From: Bacteroidota bacterium
Lineage (GTDB): Bacteria > Bacteroidota > Bacteroidia > Bacteroidales > UBA1715
Direction of reading: 5' to 3'
Assembly: GCA_029266015.1 (NCBI GenBank)
Contig: JAJUFK010000001.1
Location: forward strand, 1 to 53,608
DNA: 53,608 nucleotides
Below are positions 40,889-49,700 of this stretch, one piece after another. A program made the position numbers and the translations under genes. The notes beneath the pieces were generated by a model. It did no database searches, was not told the DNA's origin, and was given only the letters and a program-made list of their open reading frames with translations. The stretch's first letter is position 1, and each line of letters starts with the position of its first letter.

Positions 40889-43672
40889 ATGGCTCAAAAC
40901 AAATTATTTCTTATTGACGGTCATGCAATGTTGTACCGTTCTTATTTTGCATTTATTAAAAATCCACGCATCAACAGTAAAGGCGTTAACACATCAGGAA
41001 TATTTGGATTCGTAAATACATTGTTCGATGTAATTCAAACACAAAAACCAACTCATATTGGAGTAGTATTTGACCCAAAAGGTGACACATTTAGACACAC
41101 TATGTATAAGCTATACAAAGCAAATCGACAAGAAACGCCCGAAGATTTACGAGCATCTATTCCTCATGTTATGGAAATAATACAAGGCATGAATATTCCG
41201 GTAATTCAAATAGAAGGATATGAAGCAGATGATGTAATTGGCACACTGGCTAAACAAGCTGCAAAACAAGGATTTGAAGTATACATGGCAACTCCTGATA
41301 AAGACTATTGTCAGTTGGTTCAAGATAACATATATATATATAGGCCTCGCAGTTTTGGTGCAGGTATAGAAATATTAGGAGTACCCGAAGTGTTACAAAA
41401 ATTTGAAGTGTCATCCCCACAACAAGTAATAGATATACTTGGACTTTGGGGTGACAGCTCTGATAATGTTCCGGGAGCTCCGGGAATCGGTGAAAAAACA
41501 GCAAAATCACTTATAGCTCAATATGGTTCTATTGAAGGTATTTACCAACATATAGATGAATTAAAAGGGAAACAAAAAGAAAGTTTGCTTGCTAATAAGG
41601 AATTAGTAATGCTTTCTAAACAATTAGTAACCATAAAAATTGATGTTCCCATTGACTTTTCATCATACAATTTTGTAAAAGAAGATTTCAATGTTGGAAT
41701 TTTACAAGAAAAATTCAAAGAACTTGAATTTCGTACTCTTTTAGACAGACTTATACCGCAAAGAACTGTTCAAAACAATATAAAGCCGGCTCCTGCTCAA
41801 CAGTCTTTACAATTGGGTTTATTTGATGAACCATCAGAACAACCAGTATATGTATCATCGTATCAAACAATTAATACTGTTAATCATAGTTACTTTTTAG
41901 TAGATAATCAATCTCATATTCAAAAATTAATTCAAGAATTGCTACAACAAAAAGAATTTTGTTTTGATACCGAAACTACCTCTCTCAACACATTAGAAGC
42001 AGAACTATGTGGAATAGCTTTTTCATATGAAGCACACAAAGCCTATTATGTACCATTCCCCGAAAATAAACAAGAAGCTTTTGCTTTAGCACAACAATTT
42101 GCACCAGTATTTTCATCAAAATCATTGAAAATTGGACAAAATTTGAAATTTGATATGTCGGTTTTAGCCAATTACAACATAACAATTGCAGGACCGGTGT
42201 TTGATACTATGATTGCACACTATATAATACAACCCGAAGGAAGACATAAATTAGAATCTCTATCGGAACAATACCTGAATTATGAAATGGTAAAAATTGA
42301 AGAACTTATTGGTAAAAAAGGTAAAAATCAAGGTTCATTTCGTGATGTACCGCTTGAACAAGCAAAAGAATACGCCGGAGAAGACGCTGATATTACATTC
42401 CAATTATATCAATTACTTTCTAAAGAATTGAAACAAAAAAATCAATTAGAATTATGTGAAACCATAGAATTTCCATTAATAGAAGTATTGAATACTATGG
42501 AACGCAACGGAACTTGTATAGACTCTGTAGCTTTACAGGAATTTTCTGACATGCTGTCAACAGAATTGCAAAAAGTAGAAAAACAAATATACCAGTTAGC
42601 CGGAACCTCCTTTAATATAGGTTCACCAAAACAATTAGGTGAAATATTATTTGACACATTGGCAATAGTAGACAAAGCAAAAAAAACTAAAACAAAACAA
42701 TATGCAACCGGTGAAGATGTACTTGAAAAACTTTTAGATGCTCATCCTATTGTTCCTCTTATTTTAGAATACAGAGAATACAAAAAATTATTATCAACCT
42801 ATGTTGATGCGTTACCCCAATTGATTAACCCTCGAACAGGATTTATACACACATCGTTTAATCAGGCTGTTGTTGCTACCGGTCGATTGAGCTCTACAAA
42901 CCCGAATTTGCAGAATATTCCTATTAAAACTGCCAAAGGACGAGAAATCAGAAAAGCCTTTATTCCTTTACATAAAGAACATGTATTTATATCGGCTGAT
43001 TACTCACAAATAGAGTTGCGAGTAATAGCTCACATGAGTGGCGACAGCAATTTTATACAAGCTTTCAAAAATGGTGAAGATATACACTCTGCCACTGCAG
43101 CTAAAATATTTAATATTCCAATAACAGATGTTACCCAAGAACAACGCCGACAAGCTAAATCGGCAAATTTTGCCATTACATATGGTTCAAGTGCATTTGG
43201 GTTGTCACAAACGCTTTCTATTTCACGAAAAGATGCTCAATTTCTTATAGACGGATACTTTGCTGCTTATCCACAAGTAAAACAATTTATGGATTCACAA
43301 ATTCGTATAGCACAAGAAAAAGGATATGTAGAAACTATGTTTGGACGCCGCAGATATGTTCCCGATATTCATTCACAAAATGCTACTGTACGAGGTTTTG
43401 CTGAACGAAATGCTATAAATGCACCTATACAAGGTACTGCTGCCGACATTATGAAGATTGCCATGATTCGAATACATTCTATGATTCAAAAACAATCCTT
43501 ACAATCAAAACTCATAATGCAAGTACATGATGAGTTAAACTTTTCGGTTCCAATTTCTGAAGTTGACGCAATGAAAGAAATAATACGAATAGGAATGGAA
43601 CAAGCGGTAACACTTTCAGTTCCATTAATCGCCGATATTGGTGTAGGAAATAATTGGCTTGAAGCACATTAA
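40889..43672 (+). CDS. polA: DNA polymerase I
   Basis: Family A repair and Okazaki-fragment polymerase, 927 residues. 5'-3' exonuclease domain (about 1-290; LFLIDGHAMLYRSYFAF, EGYEADDVIGTLA, GDSSDNVPGAPGIGEKTA). The proofreading 3'-5' exonuclease domain is intact (about 340-520): DTE near residue 359, NLKFD, and YAGEDAD. The polymerase domain (about 550-927) has TGRLSSTNPNLQNIP, DYSQIELRVIAHMSGD near 703, the finger helix RRQAKSANFAITYG and QVHDELNF. All three activities should be present; many bacterial PolA proteins have lost proofreading. No frame problems. Confidence 0.97.
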   Translation: MAQNKLFLIDGHAMLYRSYFAFIKNPRINSKGVNTSGIFGFVNTLFDVIQTQKPTHIGVVFDPKGDTFRHTMYKLYKANRQETPEDLRASIPHVMEIIQGMNIPVIQIEGYEADDVIGTLAKQAAKQGFEVYMATPDKDYCQLVQDNIYIYRPRSFGAGIEILGVPEVLQKFEVSSPQQVIDILGLWGDSSDNVPGAPGIGEKTAKSLIAQYGSIEGIYQHIDELKGKQKESLLANKELVMLSKQLVTIKIDVPIDFSSYNFVKEDFNVGILQEKFKELEFRTLLDRLIPQRTVQNNIKPAPAQQSLQLGLFDEPSEQPVYVSSYQTINTVNHSYFLVDNQSHIQKLIQELLQQKEFCFDTETTSLNTLEAELCGIAFSYEAHKAYYVPFPENKQEAFALAQQFAPVFSSKSLKIGQNLKFDMSVLANYNITIAGPVFDTMIAHYIIQPEGRHKLESLSEQYLNYEMVKIEELIGKKGKNQGSFRDVPLEQAKEYAGEDADITFQLYQLLSKELKQKNQLELCETIEFPLIEVLNTMERNGTCIDSVALQEFSDMLSTELQKVEKQIYQLAGTSFNIGSPKQLGEILFDTLAIVDKAKKTKTKQYATGEDVLEKLLDAHPIVPLILEYREYKKLLSTYVDALPQLINPRTGFIHTSFNQAVVATGRLSSTNPNLQNIPIKTAKGREIRKAFIPLHKEHVFISADYSQIELRVIAHMSGDSNFIQAFKNGEDIHSATAAKIFNIPITDVTQEQRRQAKSANFAITYGSSAFGLSQTLSISRKDAQFLIDGYFAAYPQVKQFMDSQIRIAQEKGYVETMFGRRRYVPDIHSQNATVRGFAERNAINAPIQGTAADIMKIAMIRIHSMIQKQSLQSKLIMQVHDELNFSVPISEVDAMKEIIRIGMEQAVTLSVPLIADIGVGNNWLEAH

Positions 43673-43750
43673 AAATTACTTTATATTAATTTACTAAAAT
43701 CAGTTATAAAAAATTTATGAGGGGATAGTGTATTTTTTACAATTTTATAC

Positions 43751-43758
43751 TATATTTG
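43751..43758 (+). promoter_or_regulatory. -7 element of the symporter-GH43 operon
   Basis: TATATTTG fits TAnnTTTG exactly, 55 bases before the ATG at 43814. No clear TTG upstream. Confidence 0.45.
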
Positions 43759-43813
43759 ATTGAATTTTATTGTATCGTAGTAAAAACAAAACAATAATTA
43801 AAACTATACTTGT

Positions 43814-45262
43814 ATGAAATATTCCACAGAAAAACTCTCAATTTTTGAAAAAGTTGGATATAGTTTAGGTGATTTAGCAGCCAATTTGGTGTTTCAAACG
43901 CTAATTACATACTTAGCCTATTTTTATACTGATATTTATGGCTTGAACAATAATGACGCTTCTATTATTATTCTTATAGTAGGATTGGTAGCAGCATTTT
44001 TATTCAATCCATTGATAGGTGCTTTGGCTGACAGAACAAATTCAAGATGGGGAAAATTCAGACCATGGATTTTATTTACGGCTATTCCTATGGGAGTAGT
44101 TGCTTTATTGGCATTTACAACACCCGATTTTTCCTACAAAGGTAAGGTAATATACGCAACAATAACATATACATTATTGCTACTTCTATATGCAGGCAGT
44201 AATTTACCATACTCGGCATTAAGTGGAGTAATTACGGGCAATATGAGTGAACGCAACAGTATATCGGCTATACGATTTGTTGCTGTTATGTTTGCTCAAT
44301 TCTTTGTACAAGTATTTATGTTACCAATTATTGAATATGCAGGCAATGGAGATAAAGCTATTGGTATTGAGATAGTAATGACATGGTTAGCAATAATAGG
44401 AACAATTATGTTGCTTATTACATTTTTTAGTACACGTGAACGGGTTGTTCCCTCACAAGAACAAAAATCTACGTTTAAAGAGGACATTGTAGATTTAACT
44501 AAAAATAAACCTTGGATAATAATGCTAATACTTACTATTTTAATATTTATAACATTAGCCCTCAAAGGTGGTTCGTACGTATATTATTTCAATAATTATG
44601 TTGACAAACATGCATTATCACAATTTATACAACCAATAATTACAAGTATGCAAGCCATAGGTATTAACTTTTTTGGTTCAGATCCTGTTTCTGCAGGATT
44701 TGGATTATTCAATGCCGGCGGTATTATATGTATGTTAATAGGAATAGGTGTTTCAAAGAAACTTGCCGATATATATGGCAAACGTGATGTATTTGGTATA
44801 GCATTATTTATTTCTACACTTTTTATTATATTGTTTGTATTCTTTTCACCGCAAAACATATTTTTAATTTTCGGAGCGCAAATACTCCATGGATTTTTTT
44901 ACGGAATTACCATACCATTGTTATGGGCTATGATAGCCGATGTAGCCGATTATTCCGAATGGAAAAACAATAGACGAGCAACAGCAATTATTTTTTCTGC
45001 CATGATGGTAGGACTTAAATCAGGCTTATCTATTGGAGGAGCACTTGTTTCATGGATATTGGGGCAATACGGATATATCCATGCCGAAGCAGGTGAAACA
45101 ATATTACAACCCCAAACTGTTGCACATGGAGTTAAAATGATGGTTAGCATATATGCTGCTTTACCCTTTTTGATTTGTTGTGCATTATTGTTTTTTTATG
45201 AAATTAACAAAACAACTGAAATTCAAATTGAATCTGATTTAAAAAAGCGAAGAAACAACTAA
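43814..45262 (+). CDS. GPH-family (glycoside-pentoside-hexuronide) cation symporter
   Basis: Inner-membrane transporter, 482 residues, about 12 membrane segments. The start KLSIFEKVGYSLGDLAANLVFQ, then GALADRTNSRWGKFRPWIL in the loop after segment two, NLPYSALSGVITGN, and ADVADYSEWKNNRRATAIIFSA are hallmarks of the GPH family (MelB, XynB, YicJ). It is followed after 23 bases by a GH43 gene without a signal peptide, so the likely cargo is short xylo- or arabino-oligosaccharides taken up intact and hydrolysed inside. Sodium or proton coupling cannot be told from sequence. Confidence 0.93.
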   Translation: MKYSTEKLSIFEKVGYSLGDLAANLVFQTLITYLAYFYTDIYGLNNNDASIIILIVGLVAAFLFNPLIGALADRTNSRWGKFRPWILFTAIPMGVVALLAFTTPDFSYKGKVIYATITYTLLLLLYAGSNLPYSALSGVITGNMSERNSISAIRFVAVMFAQFFVQVFMLPIIEYAGNGDKAIGIEIVMTWLAIIGTIMLLITFFSTRERVVPSQEQKSTFKEDIVDLTKNKPWIIMLILTILIFITLALKGGSYVYYFNNYVDKHALSQFIQPIITSMQAIGINFFGSDPVSAGFGLFNAGGIICMLIGIGVSKKLADIYGKRDVFGIALFISTLFIILFVFFSPQNIFLIFGAQILHGFFYGITIPLLWAMIADVADYSEWKNNRRATAIIFSAMMVGLKSGLSIGGALVSWILGQYGYIHAEAGETILQPQTVAHGVKMMVSIYAALPFLICCALLFFYEINKTTEIQIESDLKKRRNN

Positions 45263-45285
45263 TTTATTATTAAAAACAAAGTATT

Positions 45286-46314
45286 ATGCCAGAAGACAGT
45301 ATAGACCACATAGATTTTGACTTGTTGAATACACGAGCAATATCGCAACCATTAATAACTCACATGTACACTGCAGATCCATCAGCACATGTTTTCAATG
45401 GAAAACTATACATTTATCCGTCGCATGATATTGATGCCGGTATTCCTTTTGATGATGAAGGCTCACATTTTGGCATGGAAGATTATCATGTAATATCAAT
45501 GGATTCAATACCCGGTAAACCAATTGATCACGGAATTATATTACACATTCAAGATGTTGCATGGGCTCAAAAACAATTATGGGACTCTGATGTAAATTAC
45601 AAAAATGGAACATATTATCTCTATTTTTCAGCAAAATCGTATGATGGAATTTTTCGTATTGGCGTTGCAACATCAAAAAGCCCTACCGGACCATTTATTG
45701 CTGAACCGGAACCAATAAAAGGAAGTTATTCCATAGATCCTTGTGTATTTCAAGATAATGATGGCTCCTTTTATATGTATTTTGGAGGTATATGGGGTGG
45801 ACAATTACAAAAATATAGGAATAATATTTATAACTCTTTGCATGAATTACCTCGTTCTCATGAACCAGCATTAGGACCACGAATTGCAAAATTACGTGAT
45901 AATATGTTGGAATTTGCAGAAACACCCAAAGAAATAGAAATACTTGATGAACAAGGCAACAGATTAACAGAAGGTGATAATTCACGCAGATTCTTTGAAG
46001 CTTCGTGGATGCATAAATATAATGGAATATATTATTTTTCATATTCTACCGGCGATACACATTATATTTGTTACGCAACAGGCATTTCGCCTTATGGACC
46101 TTTTACATATAGAGGTAGAATATTAAATCCGGTGGTTGGTTGGACAACTCATCATTCAATTTGTGAATTTCAAGGAAAATGGTATTTATTTTATCATGAC
46201 TCAAGTCTTTCAAAAGGTGTTACTCATTTACGATCTATGAAAGTTACACCCATTCATTATAATGCCGATTCCAGCATACAAACAATTGACCCATATAATG
46301 ATTTGAAAATATAG
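45286..46314 (+). CDS. GH43 beta-xylosidase / arabinofuranosidase, cytoplasmic
   Basis: 342 residues, single five-bladed propeller, no signal peptide. General base Asp31 (TADPSAHVF), modulating Asp151 (YSIDPCVF) and acid Glu238 (FFEASWMHKY) are visible. ISQPLITHMYTADPS, GHxFGMEDYHV-type wording and the one-domain length match the intracellular GH43_1-like group, which removes xylose or arabinose from small oligosaccharides. It pairs with the GPH symporter upstream in a two-gene operon. This contrasts with the exported two-domain GH43 at 27862, so the cell seems to use both periplasmic and cytoplasmic routes. Subfamily assignment is by eye. Confidence 0.92.
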   Translation: MPEDSIDHIDFDLLNTRAISQPLITHMYTADPSAHVFNGKLYIYPSHDIDAGIPFDDEGSHFGMEDYHVISMDSIPGKPIDHGIILHIQDVAWAQKQLWDSDVNYKNGTYYLYFSAKSYDGIFRIGVATSKSPTGPFIAEPEPIKGSYSIDPCVFQDNDGSFYMYFGGIWGGQLQKYRNNIYNSLHELPRSHEPALGPRIAKLRDNMLEFAETPKEIEILDEQGNRLTEGDNSRRFFEASWMHKYNGIYYFSYSTGDTHYICYATGISPYGPFTYRGRILNPVVGWTTHHSICEFQGKWYLFYHDSSLSKGVTHLRSMKVTPIHYNADSSIQTIDPYNDLKI

Positions 46315-46446
46315 AGTTACAAATAATGAACTAATGCTTTACATTTTTACCTTTATATGATTACTTTTTACCCTTTGTTTTTTATCATTCACCAATTTTA
46401 ACGTAATTTTAAATACAACAAAATAGGTTTTAACTATATAAACATA

Positions 46447-46454
46447 TATTTTTG
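46447..46454 (+). promoter_or_regulatory. -7 element of the putative small RNA
   Basis: TATTTTTG, an exact TAnnTTTG. The -33 side has only GGTTTT about 20 bases upstream. Confidence 0.5.
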
Positions 46455-46459
46455 AAGTA

Positions 46460-46582
46460 TAAAAACAGTATTACAGAGCAGCTATGCTCAACAAGAGAAA
46501 TCTTGTTTATCTTCTTCATTAAACCTTATAGGTTAGTATTTATTTAGGATGCGAGGCAGGATTTCTTCCTGCCTCTTTTTTT
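46460..46582 (+). ncRNA. Putative structured small RNA of about 120 nt
   Basis: The stretch has no ORF, but four hairpins in a row: GAGCA/TGCTC (46476-46489); AACAAGA/TCTTGTT closed by a GAAA tetraloop (46490-46507); AACCT/AGGTT (46522-46534); and a final GC-rich stem with a T run. It begins just after an exact -7 box and ends at a strong terminator. It could be a free small RNA, or a leader or attenuator for the GH9 cellulase 185 bases downstream. I do not recognise an Rfam family; Bacteroidota families such as Flavo-1 or Bacteroidales-1 would be the first to compare. The 5' end is estimated from the promoter. Confidence 0.55.
46553..46582 (+). terminator. Strong intrinsic terminator
   Basis: GAGGCAGGA, loop TTTCT, TCCTGCCTC, then seven T. 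A 9-bp GC-rich stem, the strongest in this AT-rich gap. Confidence 0.88.
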
Positions 46583-46767
46583 CAGAAAATACCCAAAAAT
46601 ACCTATAGTATATATTTTGATTTTATATAATTTTATAGGTTCTAAAAGTTTGTGTTTTTGATTCTGTTTTTCATATTTTAATTTTATCATCTACACAAGC
46701 AAATATATAGGGTTTAAGACATATTGATTGTCTAAAAAATATTGAGAGAAATTATAAAAATATACAT

Positions 46768-49700
46768 ATGAAACGATTCAAAACTATATTCGTAATTATT
46801 TTTTTGTGCACATTTTTTTTACAAAACACATATGCACAGAGTCTAACTGCTACGGAATACAAAAAAGCTTGCTGGATGACAACACGTATGTATGGAGGTC
46901 AACGTTCGGGTAACGGTCCCAATTGGTTAATCATGACACATACACCTACATCAGCCAACATGACAACTTTACAAAGCGCTAAAGGTGCTGACCCATCACA
47001 ATTACAACCCGGTAAGTGTTTTACTAAAGATGCTGATAATACAAATTCTTTATCCGGAGGATGGGTAGATTGTGGTGACCATGTAAAATTCGGTCAAACT
47101 ATGTTTTATTCTGCCTATACTTTATTAAAAGGATACGATGCCTTCCCTCATGGTTACGACGATTATTATTCTTATGATTATGCAGGCTATCTAAATTCAG
47201 GAGATTGGACATTTGAAGGTAATAAAGGTGGGCCTAATGGTATTCCAGACATTCTTGACGAATTAAAATATGAATGTGAATTTTTTATAAAATGTGCACC
47301 AAATGCAACTACATTTTATTCACAAGTAGGCGATGGTGACGCTGACCATAAAAATTGGGTTACATCGGTAGCTATGGCTACATTACCAAAAACTGAAGGA
47401 GGGCAAAAAGAAGGTCCTCGAACATTTGTAAAAAATCCAAACGATGCGTCTATGCCATCATTTTGTGCTGCTACTCTTGCACTTATGTCAAGGGTGTACA
47501 AAAAATTTGACCCTGCTTTTGCTGCTACCTGCTTAACACATGCACAATATGCGTATACGTATGCAAAAGCTCATCCGGGAACAGTGGCTGCAGGTTCATT
47601 CTATCCGGCAAATGCAAAATGGCAAGACGATTTTGCTTGTGCATGTGCAGAATTATATTGGGCTACCGGAATTGAAAGTTATAAAACAGAAGCTTTATCA
47701 TATGCCGGTAATTTAGGAAATCACAACTGGTGCTACAATTACAACAATAATGACGATATAGCTGCATACAATCTTGCAAAATTAGGAAGTGCCAGTGCTT
47801 TAACATTATTTAACACTTTTGTTTCAACATACAAAAGTGCTGTAAATGCATCGGGATTATATACAGGAGGCGATGCAACATGGGGTCCACTTCGTTATAA
47901 TGCCAACGCTGCTTTTATTGTAGCATTACATGGTGCATATAATAATGAAACTACTGTTAATACTTTTATTTATAAGAATATTGATTATATTCTTGGTGGA
48001 AATTCATCTAAATTTTCATTTGTGGTAGGTTTTGCTCCTACAGGAGGAACAAGCGCAGTGCATCCACATCATAGAAATGTGTACTTAATTGATGACATTA
48101 TGGCCAACCAAAATACTATGACAATTCCAACAAAAAATAGACAGCATGGATATATGATTGGTGGTAGTAGAACTGTTCCTTTTACTGAAAGTGCAACCAA
48201 TTATCAAACATCTGAAGGTGGTATTGATTATAATGCGGGATTAGTAGGAGCTATAGCTTATATTGTTTCTCGAGTTGCTCCGGTTGACACCAATAAATTT
48301 GGACACCCAACTCCTGATTTAGGCCCCGATCAATCTATTTGTGGTTTAAGCAGCATTGTTCTTGACTCTAAAATAACACCTGATACTAAAAAAACTTTTA
48401 CTTGGAAAAAAGATGGAACTACCGTGGTAAATGCTTCTACTAACGCACGCACCTACACAGCAACATCGGCAGGAACCTATCAATGTGTAGTTGACTCAGC
48501 TGGCAAATGGAGCACTTCTGACGAAATCATTATTACATCGGTACTACCAAATGTGGCATTAGGAGCCGACAAAAATTTATGTAACCCATCGTGGGATACG
48601 CTTAAAACTGCTGCATCAGGTGCAGGTATAACTTATTCATGGAAAAAAGACAATGTTACCATTCCGGGAGCTACTGCATCATCATATATTGTTTACAATC
48701 CAGGAACATATATTTGTACAATTAGTGCAACAGGCTGTACCTCTAAATCAGATACAATTATAGTAACATCAAATTTACCTGTTGTACAACATGATACAAT
48801 TTGCGCTGCAGGAACTGCAAATTTACAAGTTATTACAACCGGTACTTATGCATGGTATGATGTATTAACAGGCGGAACATCGCTTGCTTCTGGCTCAAGT
48901 TATTCACCAAATATTACTGCAACTAAAACATATTATGTGCAAGATGCTTCATCGGTTAATGGTATCGTTGGGCCAACTGCATTAACATCTACAACAACAA
49001 GCAATTGGGGTGTTAGTAATACTTTACAAATGGCATTTACCGTAGGGTCATCATTCACAGTAAATTCTATAAAAATGGCGGTAAACAGCATTTATAGTGC
49101 CGGGTCGGGTACTGTAACTATAGAAATTTTAGATGGAAGTGGAAATGCTTTTTCTCCTGCTAAAAAATTTACATCAAATTCTGTTTCAATGACTACTGCT
49201 ATGGCCGGAACATTAGTTGAATTTCCTTTTACCGGGTTTAATATTGACAAAGCTTGGGGTACAAATTTACGAATACGCGTTTCTGCAGTAACGTTTAATG
49301 GAGCATTAGGATTTAACGAAAGTGGCGCAGCATATCCATATAATTCAACACCTTCGGGAGTAATGACAATAACTGGAGCATACAACGGAACAGAATCAAA
49401 ACCAACATGGTATTTATATTTTTACAATTGGAAAATTTCGGCAGGTTCAACATGTGCTCGTACACCGGTACGTGCGGTAATAGATGCAACCAATCCTAAA
49501 TGTACGGCAGATACACAAGCACCTACAACTCCGGGAGCAATTACGTTTAGTGCTATTACACAAAATTCATTTACCGCTACTTGGACAGCCTCTACCGATA
49601 ACATTGGTGTAACCGGTTATGAAGTATTACTTAATGGCACATTATATTCTACTGTTACTACAAATTCAATTTCTATAACAAGTTTAACATGTAATACAAC

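Larger units (their letters stand above)
46315..46767 (+). other. Intergenic region before the large cellulase gene
   Basis: 453 bases between the GH43 gene and the GH9 gene. The centre (46447-46582) holds a putative small RNA with promoter and terminator, described separately. The 185 bases between that terminator and the ATG at 46768 are AT-rich and must contain the cellulase promoter, but no exact TAnnTTTG is found. The first 130 bases show nothing. Confidence 0.5.
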
